From positions 1 through 13,537 of the forward strand of contig NZ_JANFYN010000053.1 of NCBI RefSeq assembly GCF_024460475.1: a stretch of DNA of 13,537 nt, read 5' to 3'. This DNA comes from Holdemanella sp. MSK.7.32. Its GTDB lineage: Bacteria > Bacillota_I > Bacilli_A > Erysipelotrichales > Erysipelotrichaceae. Position 1 is the first letter of the stretch. The number at the start of each line of letters is the position of its first letter. The notes beneath the pieces were generated by a model that saw only the letters and a program-made list of their open reading frames with translations, was not told where the DNA came from and searched no databases. Below are positions 5,462-13,265 of the stretch, piece after piece. Made by a program: the position numbers and the translations under genes.

Positions 5462-8161
5462 CTAAATATTCTTCACATAATTATAAATATGGATCATTTC
5501 CTCTGTAGGAATATCTACACCATAGAAATCTTCTACTTGCTTAAACGCCTTCTTAACATAGTCCACAAAATCTTTGTGTTCATTTAAGAAATCCGAGCTT
5601 GGATCATACTCAGCATTTCTTGAAACAACAAGTCTTTCAATCAAGCAACAAATATGTACGTACAATCCAAAACAAGTTCGATTGCTGAAACGAACACCAA
5701 CATACTTTTGTAAAACATCAATCGCATTGGCAACCTGCTCTAATAGTTTTGCCGGATTTAATATCGTTAGTGCATTCATAATATTACTCAATGAGAAATT
5801 ATGCAGAATATTTTTATCAAACAAAGACAGCTGTTCTTCATCCATATAATCCTTGAAGTATTGATTGAAATCACCAAATGTATCTTCAATAATCAAATCT
5901 TCAATACCCACAAATGGAATGTCCTCCATATTTGGATCTAACGTTCCAAGTACACATAAAACATCATATTCTTCAAATACATTGTTCTTTTTACCTAATT
6001 CAATCAATTCCGAATAATTCAACGTTTTCACATCTAAATTGATTCCATCTGGAAAAGATTGCTCCAACATCGACTTTAATTTCTTGGCCGTACCCAATCC
6101 ACTTGCGCAAGAACATAGAATGACTGGCTGTTTTTGTTGGTGCTTTTCAATATGATACGCAAAATTGACACGGAAAGCATCAATCGTTTTTTGTAATATG
6201 CTCTCCATCTCTACATTATTACGAATTCCATTTCCAATTTCTAAAGCGATTGGAGTACTCACATTGTTGATAATTCCAATATTCGCATTCTCTATATGCA
6301 AACCTTTATAAATATCTTCCAAACTACCCATATCCACTAAAAGATACAATTCTTTGACCTTGCCAATACGATCCAAATGCCGATTCAGTTTCTCAATCAT
6401 TGTGGCCGTATCAATATATAAAGGCATATCTAGCGCATCAAAAATATATTGTCCTAAAAAACGATTAGCGGCATCCGCAATACTAGAAGCTGTAGAAAAA
6501 CCATGTGATAGTACAACGGCTGCTTTTTGAGAAAGCCTTGAATCTTTTTGTACATTATAAACATAGAAGATAAATGTACAAATAATAATGGAATACATAT
6601 CCATTTCTAGATAGGACTTTAAATACGCACAAATTTCTAGAGATACATTGGTCGCTCTAAAAAATTCTTCTTGCAACAATTGATATAAATCATCACACTC
6701 TTCTTCATGTTTTAAAAACCAGCTTCTTAAATCATGATATTCATGATGAATCTCATCTAAATAAGATGCGATAGCTAACGTTTCATTATTTGTGATTTTT
6801 AATCCATACCGCGATTCAATCAAGTTAAAGATATGCTGCACACCACGATTATAATAATCGACCTGACTCGATTCTTTCTTTCTAAAGATCAAGTTATCAA
6901 AATATTTTTGAACATAATTCTTTTCTTTTGCCATAAAATCCGACAAGCTAGTATGTTCCTCTTTATATTTTCGATAACACGCCAACAAGCTATCATTTAA
7001 TTGAAGAATTTCTTTTGTACCATTATAGTATCCTTGTAAATCATCCACATATATATATTCATCATCGTCCAAGACCGTTTTTTGATTCGCATAAACCTGC
7101 TGTAAAAGATCTTTAGGCAAACTGTCCAAATGAATCACTAATTCATCATTGACCTTATCAAATAAAGAATTGATACAACAAGACTGCACACTACTCTTTA
7201 ATTGACCAATATTACCTGGCATCTTACTTTGTAACAGCGCATTATACACTTTGCTACTCATCTTGATCTGACAATCTAAACGTTTTTCTTCCCGACTAAA
7301 AATATCATACAACAACTCAATACGCTCTTGCGTACCTCTTTGTTCAAGACTAGGAATGGTGATTGTCATCGGAATACGTCGCATTAATGTTTTTAACAAC
7401 ACTTTATCCGGATTTTCTGTAGTCGCAAACACGATACGAACATTAGACTTATACCACTTTTCATTATCACCCACACGATGATAAATACCTTGATCCATAA
7501 ACAAGAACAACTTTTCCTGGCATTCCGCCTTTAATTCATGCACCTCATCCAAAAATAAAACACCATTATCAGCTAAAGCTATCAAACCCTCATTATCTTT
7601 TTCAGCACCTGTAAAAGCACCTTTGACATGACCAAATAGATTGGCTGTTAATAATTCAGGATTGTTCGCATATTCACTACAGTTCACCTGCACAAACTGT
7701 CCATCTTTGGCAATAACCCCATGGTTTCTAGCCCATTCATACGTAAGTTTTGCAATTAAAGACTTACCCGTTCCCGTAGGTCCATAAAGTAACATAGGCA
7801 ACCCATTAGGAGGATATGAAATGGTAGCTTTACATTGTTTAACCGTTTGAGCCAAAGAATGATTCATGCCCACTAGTTTTTCAAAATCCTTCTTTTCCTG
7901 ATTTGACAATAAATCATCTAAGCTTGCATATACACTATCTTTAAAAGGAATTGACTTTTCTTTCAAATATTCAACCGAAATGAAACAAAACGGTTTTGAT
8001 TCAATGCGAATCAATTTATTTTCTTTTACTAATTTATTTAATACAACAGAAACCTGTGAGCGGCTAATCTTTAAATTTTCACTTATCAAGGCAACTGTTG
8101 TTTGTTCAAATTCATTATTATTACAACATGCCAAAATATATGCCAATATTTTTTCTATCAT
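5462..8161 (-). CDS. LevR-type sigma-54-dependent activator with PTS regulatory domains
   Basis: An 899-residue cytoplasmic activator, close to the size of Bacillus LevR. Domains in order: an N-terminal winged helix-turn-helix (about 1-65, SRSQVSVVLNKLVKE); a sigma-54 AAA+ domain (about 90-350) with Walker A GPTGTGKS (127-134), the sigma-54-contacting loop GAFTGA (181-186) and Walker B VLFLDE (201-206); a PRD-like region (about 420-540); an EIIA-Man-like module with LSHGFSTASS (H553); an EIIB-Gat-like module with CASGLGTA (C685); and a C-terminal PRD with H836. By family knowledge, phosphorylation on these histidines and the cysteine by HPr or the cognate EIIB adjusts activity to sugar supply. 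The start at 8161 has GGAGGG four bases upstream; a 35-residue upstream extension to 8266 would run through the promoter and into rpoN and was rejected. It most likely activates the -24/-12 promoter just downstream, as GfrR does for gfr. Confidence 0.95.
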   Translation of the reverse strand: MIEKILAYILACCNNNEFEQTTVALISENLKISRSQVSVVLNKLVKENKLIRIESKPFCFISVEYLKEKSIPFKDSVYASLDDLLSNQEKKDFEKLVGMNHSLAQTVKQCKATISYPPNGLPMLLYGPTGTGKSLIAKLTYEWARNHGVIAKDGQFVQVNCSEYANNPELLTANLFGHVKGAFTGAEKDNEGLIALADNGVLFLDEVHELKAECQEKLFLFMDQGIYHRVGDNEKWYKSNVRIVFATTENPDKVLLKTLMRRIPMTITIPSLEQRGTQERIELLYDIFSREEKRLDCQIKMSSKVYNALLQSKMPGNIGQLKSSVQSCCINSLFDKVNDELVIHLDSLPKDLLQQVYANQKTVLDDDEYIYVDDLQGYYNGTKEILQLNDSLLACYRKYKEEHTSLSDFMAKEKNYVQKYFDNLIFRKKESSQVDYYNRGVQHIFNLIESRYGLKITNNETLAIASYLDEIHHEYHDLRSWFLKHEEECDDLYQLLQEEFFRATNVSLEICAYLKSYLEMDMYSIIICTFIFYVYNVQKDSRLSQKAAVVLSHGFSTASSIADAANRFLGQYIFDALDMPLYIDTATMIEKLNRHLDRIGKVKELYLLVDMGSLEDIYKGLHIENANIGIINNVSTPIALEIGNGIRNNVEMESILQKTIDAFRVNFAYHIEKHQQKQPVILCSCASGLGTAKKLKSMLEQSFPDGINLDVKTLNYSELIELGKKNNVFEEYDVLCVLGTLDPNMEDIPFVGIEDLIIEDTFGDFNQYFKDYMDEEQLSLFDKNILHNFSLSNIMNALTILNPAKLLEQVANAIDVLQKYVGVRFSNRTCFGLYVHICCLIERLVVSRNAEYDPSSDFLNEHKDFVDYVKKAFKQVEDFYGVDIPTEEMIHIYNYVKNI

Positions 8162-8185
8162 GTTACCCTCCACTTTTTTTGAATT

Positions 8186-8194
8186 ATTATACCA
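8186..8194 (-). promoter_or_regulatory. Extended -10 promoter of the LevR-type gene
   Basis: The minus strand reads TGGTATAAT, a TGn extended -10 with a perfect TATAAT hexamer at 8191-8186. No good -35 is visible at the right spacing, which extended -10 promoters tolerate. The start would fall near 8179, leaving a short leader that holds the GGAGGG site. Confidence 0.65.
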
Positions 8195-8207
8195 TAATAT
8201 GGTATAA
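8187..8207. promoter_or_regulatory. 21-bp palindrome spanning both divergent promoters
   Basis: Ten-base arms TTATACCATA (8187-8196) and TATGGTATAA (8198-8207) are perfect reverse complements around one central A. Each arm contains the extended -10 of one of the two divergent genes. It may also serve as an operator for a dimeric protein; no repressor can be named. Confidence 0.7.
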
Positions 8208-8218
8208 CATATATACAT

Positions 8219-9439
8219 ATGAAACAAGATTTGATTTATACACATACCTACAAACAAACACTCCACATGACAACAGGTTTAAAGTCGCATCTAGAAATAT
8301 TAAGTAAAGATCGACAGACTTTATCCGATCTTTTATATAATGTCAGTCAAAATAATCCCTTTTTAGAATACACTCCAAGTCAAGATATCCAACAATATCT
8401 TGAAGCAGGCATTTCCAACAAGCCAAGTCTAAAGGATGAACTTTATTTACAGCTGCATACAAGCACTAAAAAATACAATGAACCCATTGCCCATTATATT
8501 ATTGAATCCTTAGATAGTCATGGCTTCTTTGATCAAGAAATCCAAACTGTCCTATCGGACTTAAAATGTACTAAAACACAGTTTGAAGAAACACTCTCTT
8601 TCATTCAAACCTTTGAACCCATTGGTGTGGCCGCTAAAAACAGTATTGATTCTTTAATGATTCAATTAAAAGAAAAAGGCTATACAATCGCATACACTAT
8701 TTTAAAGAATTATTCAAAAGAACTTGAAGAAAAAGATTTTTATACAATTTCTGAATCTTTAGATATACCTTATGAATCCGTATTTGATGAATTAGCACAC
8801 ATGCAAGAGTGCAATCCATTTCCTTGCAGTGAATATGACACAGAAAGTACGACAAATTTAGCTTTACCTGAATTCACAATTGAAATTGATGAAGATCAAT
8901 TAAAAATCATCCCCAAAGAAATGGGAAATCTATCGCTTCATTGTGAAGAAGTAAAATTGTCAAAAGAAGCTAAAAAATATTTAAATGAAGCTAAGTTTTA
9001 TATAGATAGTATCAACCGTCGAAACAAAACCATTCTTTTACTCGCAAATATATTGATCACACATCAAAAGAATTATTTTCTATTTCAAGATGATTTAAAA
9101 GAATGCACACTTAAAGAAATTGCTCAAGAATCTGGCTACTCGATTTCAACCGTTTCTAGAACTCTGAGTGATAAATATTATGAATTTAATGATCATATGT
9201 ATCCTGTAAAAGATTTATTTATTTCAAAGACACACAAAGGAAGCAGTAAAGACTCTATTCAAAAAGCCATTCAATTATTGATTGAAGTGGAAAATCCAGA
9301 AAATCCTCTACAAGATGAAGAAATTGTAGAAGAACTCGAAAATATGGAACTCTACGCATCAAGAAGAACCATATCAAAATATCGAAAGGAATTAAATATT
9401 CCCAATTCGAAACAAAGAAAAAAGGCGAGACTCTACTAA
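8219..9439 (+). CDS. rpoN: RNA polymerase sigma-54 factor (RpoN/SigL)
   Basis: A 406-residue alternative sigma factor that reads -24/-12 promoters and needs an AAA+ activator to open DNA. The amino end (residues 1-50, ending SQNNPFLE) aligns with region I of RpoN (usual ESNPLLE), which supports the start at 8219 although no ribosome site precedes it; the next ATG at 8267 would cut region I. EPIGVAAKNSIDSLMIQL (133-150) matches the conserved core-binding stretch DPxGVGARxLxExLLLQL. A helix-turn-helix lies near 297-317 (LKEIAQESGYSISTVSRTL), and the RpoN box reads ASRRTISKYR (380-389) against the usual ARRTVAKYRE. It is short for the family (B. subtilis SigL is about 436, E. coli about 477) and region I is not glutamine-rich. 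It diverges from its probable partner activator across 57 bp. Confidence 0.95.
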   Translation: MKQDLIYTHTYKQTLHMTTGLKSHLEILSKDRQTLSDLLYNVSQNNPFLEYTPSQDIQQYLEAGISNKPSLKDELYLQLHTSTKKYNEPIAHYIIESLDSHGFFDQEIQTVLSDLKCTKTQFEETLSFIQTFEPIGVAAKNSIDSLMIQLKEKGYTIAYTILKNYSKELEEKDFYTISESLDIPYESVFDELAHMQECNPFPCSEYDTESTTNLALPEFTIEIDEDQLKIIPKEMGNLSLHCEEVKLSKEAKKYLNEAKFYIDSINRRNKTILLLANILITHQKNYFLFQDDLKECTLKEIAQESGYSISTVSRTLSDKYYEFNDHMYPVKDLFISKTHKGSSKDSIQKAIQLLIEVENPENPLQDEEIVEELENMELYASRRTISKYRKELNIPNSKQRKKARLY

Positions 9440-9447
9440 ATCTCGCC
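9418..9447 (-). terminator. Terminator overlapping the 3' end of rpoN
   Basis: On the minus strand GGCGAGA (9447-9441) pairs with TCTCGCC (9430-9424) around a 10-base loop, followed by six Ts (9423-9418). This orientation fits a minus-strand gene ending just to the right, where only a gene remnant survives. Read on the plus strand the same hairpin lies at the rpoN stop but has only a CCTTACCTTG tail, so it would terminate rpoN weakly. Confidence 0.7.
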
Positions 9448-9724
9448 CCTTACCTTGTTTTCTACAAACTTTTTAAGTAGTCTTCAACATTTAAGTACTG
9501 AATCGTATCCATTTCTGTATTTTCTCCACGATAAATCAATTAAATGAAAAAGAAGTAATATTACATTGCTTATGCAATTTCTTATAGAATTTTTATACGA
9601 CACTATTTCATTGTCCTTTTTTCATTTCCATAACAGTAATTCTCTAATCAATAATGTTACTATATACATCTTGACTTGCTGCCTTTTATACCCTTTATAC
9701 CCACTCCCCATTTTATAGGGGGTA
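9448..9724. other. Intergenic region between converging rpoN and MATE genes
   Basis: Apart from the gene remnant at 9462-9539 and the repeat cluster at its right end, this stretch holds no open frame of usable length on either strand and no RNA gene that I recognise. It is very AT-rich in 9540-9680. A segment at 9551-9570 is 17/20 identical to the operon terminator region at 61-80 but no longer folds well. Confidence 0.6.
9462..9539 (-). pseudogene. Short remnant of a gene 3' end, family unknown
   Basis: A 25-residue open stretch reads IYRGENTEMDTIQYLNVED and ends with a TAG at 9464-9462, 14 nt before a good minus-strand terminator. Its composition looks like a normal protein C-terminus, but a stop codon lies directly upstream (9542-9540) and no ribosome site or long frame precedes it. 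I read it as the tail of a gene whose body was deleted. The family was not recognised. It could instead be chance, or a small peptide starting at the internal ATG. Confidence 0.4.
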
Positions 9725-9732
9725 TAAAAAAG
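9682..9732. repeat. Cluster of GGGTATAAA inverted and direct repeats
   Basis: TTTTATACCC (9684-9693) and TTTATACCC (9694-9702) are tandem copies, and GGGTATAAAA (9720-9729) is an inverted copy. TTTTATA and TATAAAA also flank a run of five Gs (9711-9729). Several alternative hairpins are possible. No U-run follows on either side in the right place, so it is not a simple terminator. Confidence 0.6.
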
Positions 9733-9756
9733 GAGACGATTAATAAATATCGCCTC
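9725..9756 (-). terminator. Rho-independent terminator after the MATE gene
   Basis: On the minus strand GAGGCGAT (9756-9749) pairs with ATCGTCTC (9740-9733), with one G-U pair, around an 8-base loop and is followed by CTTTTTT. The stem begins within the last MATE codons and the stop codon is in the loop. It ends the ZIP/MATE transcription unit. Confidence 0.75.
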
Positions 9757-11083
9757 TTACTAATTTCTTTGAATATATATGATAATACCCCATCAATAGT
9801 GCTGCATTTACAATCCATGTCAGTGGCCATCCCAAGAATACAGTAATTAATTCAGAACTAAATTGTGTTGCCACAAATAAATAGACCTGTCTTAAAATAA
9901 CGAAACATAAAATCATCGAATACATTGGTACTTTAGATAATCCGACTCCCCTCAATGCACCTGCCGTAATGTGGGATAGAGGAAGGAAGATGTAGCCTGG
10001 CGCAAAGACAGAAATCATAGTCACACCAGCTACAATCACATCTTTATCTTGTGAGAATAATCCGACTAAGAACTCTCCATTTGTATAAATCAAGAAAGCG
10101 CCTAATGCGATGATTACTTCACACATCAATAATGTTGTATATAAGCCTTTTCTTACACGCTTATAGTTTTGAGCCCCATAATTCTGTCCCACAAACGTTG
10201 TGATAGCCATCGAGAAACTTTGAATTGGAAGCTGCAAGAAACCATCTAGTTTTGTCGTTGTACTATACCCTGCAACAGCAGCCGATCCAAATTTAGAAAT
10301 GTACGATTGAACAATCACATTGGAAAAAGAAACAATACTATTTTGTAGAGCTGCCGGAATTCCTATTGAAATAATTCTTGATAGAATGGGCTTTGAAAAA
10401 CGAATCTTAGAAATATATACCTTATACTCTTTATCTGTATGCATCAATTCATGCATGACTAAAATGGCAGAAACGAGTTGTGCCAAAGTTGTCGCAATAC
10501 CCACACCAGCAACACCTAAATGAAAGTAGATCACAAACACAAAGTCTAGCACAATATTAACTAGACTGGATACAACTAAGTAAATCAACGGATTTTTACT
10601 ATCCCCTAAAGCTCTTAAAATACCGGCTCCCATATTATAAATTAATGAAAAGGATACACCCGCAAAATAAATTTGAAGATAAATCACAGCCAAAGGTAAA
10701 ACTTCTTTAGGCGAACCAATCATGACTAAAATGGGTTTAGATAGAGCAATACCCAATATTGTGAATAAGACACATAAAACTAAAGTTAAAGCTAAAGATG
10801 TATGAATCGAATCCTGCATCTTTTTTGTTTCTTTGGCTCCAAAATATTGTGCAATCACAACACCAGCACCTGTTGATAATCCCATAAAGAATCCAACCAA
10901 CATATTAATAATGGAAGTGGATTGTCCTACAGCTGCAAGGGCATGTGAGCTGACATAGTTTCCTACCACGTAAGAATCGACTGTATTGTATAATTGTTGA
11001 AATAAATTCCCAACCAGTAATGGTAAAGAAAATATCAATATTGATTTCCATATACTTCCCTTTAATAAATCTGTGCTTTCCAA
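9740..11083 (-). CDS. MATE-family multidrug/sodium efflux protein
   Basis: An inner-membrane antiporter that expels cationic compounds using a sodium or proton gradient; about 447 residues with twelve predicted membrane segments, the normal MATE size. The amino end STDLLKGSIWKSILIFSLPLLVGNLFQQLYNTVDSYVVGNYV is typical of the DinF/NorM-like branch, and a repeat of that pattern appears mid-protein (SIGIPAALQNSIVSFSNVIVQSYISKFG). No ATG lies near this conserved start. The best choice is TTG at 11083 (MESTDLLKGSI), with AAAGGGTGA a few bases upstream; GTG at 11092 is possible. A longer frame to 11215 would add about 44 non-conserved residues overlapping the ZIP gene and was not used. It lies about 95 nt after the ZIP gene, probably co-transcribed. 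Substrate unknown. Confidence 0.9.
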   Translation of the reverse strand: MESTDLLKGSIWKSILIFSLPLLVGNLFQQLYNTVDSYVVGNYVSSHALAAVGQSTSIINMLVGFFMGLSTGAGVVIAQYFGAKETKKMQDSIHTSLALTLVLCVLFTILGIALSKPILVMIGSPKEVLPLAVIYLQIYFAGVSFSLIYNMGAGILRALGDSKNPLIYLVVSSLVNIVLDFVFVIYFHLGVAGVGIATTLAQLVSAILVMHELMHTDKEYKVYISKIRFSKPILSRIISIGIPAALQNSIVSFSNVIVQSYISKFGSAAVAGYSTTTKLDGFLQLPIQSFSMAITTFVGQNYGAQNYKRVRKGLYTTLLMCEVIIALGAFLIYTNGEFLVGLFSQDKDVIVAGVTMISVFAPGYIFLPLSHITAGALRGVGLSKVPMYSMILCFVILRQVYLFVATQFSSELITVFLGWPLTWIVNAALLMGYYHIYSKKLVRGDIY

Positions 11084-11178
11084 CGCCTTCACCCTTTCCA
11101 AAAGAAAATGCAGAATTCCATATTGGTCTTCTACATAATGTAAAATAATTTTAACTCTTTTCTGAAAAAAATGAAAGC

Positions 11179-11931
11179 TTATCCTAAAACTACATCCAAT
11201 ACCATCATCACACAAAATCCGAACAAGAAAGAAATTGTTGGAAGATTCGAATGTTTTCCTTGAGCCATTTCAGGAACAAGTTCTTCAATCACCACAAACA
11301 ACATGGCTCCTGCCGCAAAACTTAAACAAAACGGTAGATATTGTAGGATCCAATTTGAAAATAAAATTGTGACATAACCAAATATAGGTTCAACAATACC
11401 CGATAATGAACCTATCAAAAACGCCTTATGTTTTGAACAGCCATTGCTCTTTAAGGGTAAAGAAAGAATGGCTCCTTCCGGAAAATTTTGTATCGCAATC
11501 CCAATGGATAAAGCTAAAGCCGCATATATACTTCCTGTTTGAATCGCTTGTGCTAGTACTATGCCAACAGCCATACCTTCTGGAATATTATGCAAAGTTA
11601 CCGCAAAGACTAACTTTGTCGTTTTCTTAAAATGCGATTCTTTTCCCTCTTCATCATTTGTTCCAGGATGCATATGAGGAACAATACAATCTAAGAAAAG
11701 AAGTAATAAAGCTCCTAAGAATATGCCAAGCACAATGACCAAGATATTCTTTTCTTGTTCCATCGCTGGAATCAACAAAGACCAAATACTTGCAGCCACC
11801 ATGACACCCGAGGCAATACCGGAAAAGCATCTAGATAAAAGTTCATTCTTTTTATTTTTGATAAAGAACACAACGGCTGAGCCCAAAGTCGTTCCAAAAA
11901 AAGGAATTAGTAATCCTAACCACATGATCAT
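11179..11931 (-). CDS. ZIP-family metal transporter (ZupT/GufA-like)
   Basis: A membrane protein of about 250 residues that brings divalent metals, usually zinc, iron or manganese, into the cytoplasm. The metal-site helices are clear: TLHNIPEGMAVG (HNIPEG at 114-119) and IQNFPEGAILSLPL (QNFPEG at 148-153). A histidine- and acid-bearing loop, PHMHPGTNDEEGKESH, joins helices III and IV, and EExVPE occurs near the end. About eight membrane segments fit the family. The start is uncertain: ATG 11931 is used; ATG 11925 (MWLGLLIP, preceded by GGTGAT) and GTG 11937 are in frame. The gene follows the VanY-like gene by about 36 nt and shares its direction, so both may be transcribed together. Confidence 0.9.
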   Translation of the reverse strand: MIMWLGLLIPFFGTTLGSAVVFFIKNKKNELLSRCFSGIASGVMVAASIWSLLIPAMEQEKNILVIVLGIFLGALLLLFLDCIVPHMHPGTNDEEGKESHFKKTTKLVFAVTLHNIPEGMAVGIVLAQAIQTGSIYAALALSIGIAIQNFPEGAILSLPLKSNGCSKHKAFLIGSLSGIVEPIFGYVTILFSNWILQYLPFCLSFAAGAMLFVVIEELVPEMAQGKHSNLPTISFLFGFCVMMVLDVVLG

Positions 11932-11967
11932 CACCACAGTCAGTTTAAACTAATTCCTTTATATACG

Positions 11968-13140
11968 TCAATTCAAACGCAAATTATATGCAAATCCATG
12001 ATGTTCAATATAATCCTCTAAGATCCATCCCTTATCATGAATTTCTTTAGCTGCTTCTTTTCCTACATATCTAAAGTGCCATGGCTCATTGGTAGCTCCT
12101 GTACGGTCTCCCTTATTTTCTGGGAAGCGTAAAATAAATCCATATTTATAGGCATTTTGTTCAACCCAATTATAGTCTGGTGCTTCACCAAATGTTCCAT
12201 ATTCTCCATTCATTACACTTTGACTTGTTAGATCCACACTCAATCCGCATTGATGTTCACTTGATCCTGGAATCGAAACTAGACTTGCCGCATAAGCTGC
12301 ATCATACATCGCAAAATATTCATTATATACTGCTAATTGTGTGTCATAAGAACGATACGAACTCTTAATCGCAATACTATAGCCTTGTTTCAAGCCATCC
12401 TTATACATCTTTTCAAGGGCAGTTGCCGCTTCATCTCTTAATTGTCCAACTTCACTTTCATAAGGAATATTCACATCTCTTAAATCACTTGGTACATAAT
12501 CACTTGGAACACTAAAACCATTCTTAATTAAAACCAACATATTTGCAGGATCCTCAATAGTATATGTACGATCATCTCGTTTACTTGAATCAATTCCTGG
12601 ATAAGACACATGTAAAACTGCCTTTAATGGGCTTAACCCAGAATCTACATATTTTTTGATGTCTTGAATTTGTGCCCCTTTAACAGCCAAATATTTCTTA
12701 GCCTTTTTATATGGAACATTGGCGGAAATCAATGTATCCAAGTTTGATATTGTGTACAGATCTGAATTCTTAAACAAAACATTCTTTGTATATCCTAAGT
12801 AATTCAAATCTTCCATTCTTTCATAGTAAGAGTCAATATAATACACCACTTTTTTTACGCTCTTTTTAGAAGCCCTGTAATACTCATCATACAACAAGTA
12901 ATGTGCATCATTTTTTACTTTATCCCACTTTGAAATATCAATGATTTGATCATACTGCAAGATGTCTTTAATATCTTCCTTCTCTAATTTTAATACAACC
13001 TTTTTATCTTCTTTGTGATACCCTTTAATACTCAAACGAATACTTGTAAAATTCGCAATCAATAATGCGATACAAACGACAGGAATCAACGCGACAATTG
13101 CGATTCGTTTCGTATTTACTTTTCTCTTTTTCTTTGTCAT
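11968..13140 (-). CDS. Membrane-anchored VanY-like D-alanyl-D-alanine carboxypeptidase (M15B)
   Basis: A 390-residue peptidoglycan enzyme predicted to remove the terminal D-alanine from stem peptides outside the cell. Residues 1-10 are strongly basic, and 12-30 form one membrane helix, giving an N-in, catalytic-domain-out anchor. The C-terminal zinc domain (about 230-390) has the M15 pattern: SSYRSY (260-265), SSEHQCGLSVD with metal ligands H296 and D303, and EPWH with catalytic E352 and ligand H355. Residues 35-225 are an unusual Lys/Tyr-rich extension, not recognised, probably a wall-spanning or substrate-placing segment. ATG 13140 has GGGTGAG four bases upstream; the in-frame TTG at 13152 is less likely. 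It could be a general carboxypeptidase or endopeptidase; no vancomycin-resistance genes are near, so a resistance role is not indicated. Confidence 0.9.
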   Translation of the reverse strand: MTKKKRKVNTKRIAIVALIPVVCIALLIANFTSIRLSIKGYHKEDKKVVLKLEKEDIKDILQYDQIIDISKWDKVKNDAHYLLYDEYYRASKKSVKKVVYYIDSYYERMEDLNYLGYTKNVLFKNSDLYTISNLDTLISANVPYKKAKKYLAVKGAQIQDIKKYVDSGLSPLKAVLHVSYPGIDSSKRDDRTYTIEDPANMLVLIKNGFSVPSDYVPSDLRDVNIPYESEVGQLRDEAATALEKMYKDGLKQGYSIAIKSSYRSYDTQLAVYNEYFAMYDAAYAASLVSIPGSSEHQCGLSVDLTSQSVMNGEYGTFGEAPDYNWVEQNAYKYGFILRFPENKGDRTGATNEPWHFRYVGKEAAKEIHDKGWILEDYIEHHGFAYNLRLN

Positions 13141-13155
13141 AAACTCACCCAAGTC

Positions 13156-13184
13156 ATTATATAGAATAAGGTTGTGAAAGACAA
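13156..13184 (-). promoter_or_regulatory. Sigma-A promoter of the VanY-like gene
   Basis: The minus strand reads TTGTCT (13184-13179), 17 bp, then TATAAT (13161-13156). Transcription would start near 13149, just ahead of the GGGTGAG ribosome site. Confidence 0.75.
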
Positions 13185-13237
13185 ATGAGTTTTATTTACA
13201 AATTATTTTCATCTTACATGTAATATTTTTCATTACG

Positions 13238-13246
13238 TGATACAAT
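13238..13246 (+). promoter_or_regulatory. Extended -10 promoter of the amidohydrolase gene
   Basis: TGATACAAT is a TGn extended -10 (TACAAT at 13241-13246), 19 nt ahead of the ATG. No clear -35 is seen; the perfect palindrome TTACATGTAA (13214-13223) sits near where it would be and could be a regulator site. Confidence 0.55.
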
Positions 13247-13265
13247 AGACTCTAGAGGTGATTAT

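Larger units (their letters stand above)
8179..8208 (+). promoter_or_regulatory. Promoter of rpoN
   Basis: TTGAAT (8179-8184) and TATAAC (8203-8208) are 18 bp apart, and TG at 8200-8201 makes an extended -10. Transcription would begin near 8215, only about 4 nt ahead of the rpoN ATG. That agrees with the lack of any ribosome binding site there and suggests a leaderless mRNA. Confidence 0.6.

Noticed and set aside
8162..8266. 35-residue N-terminal extension of the LevR-type protein
   Set aside because: It would run through the divergent promoters and into rpoN; a GGAGGG site fixes the start at 8161.
11084..11215. N-terminal extension of the MATE protein overlapping the ZIP gene
   Set aside because: The extra 44 residues have no MATE-like character; a TTG (11083) or GTG (11092) start gives the family's normal amino end.
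11968..13140. VanY-like gene as part of a vancomycin resistance cluster
   Set aside because: No VanH, VanA-type ligase, VanX or VanRS genes are nearby; the neighbours are a metal transporter and an efflux protein.
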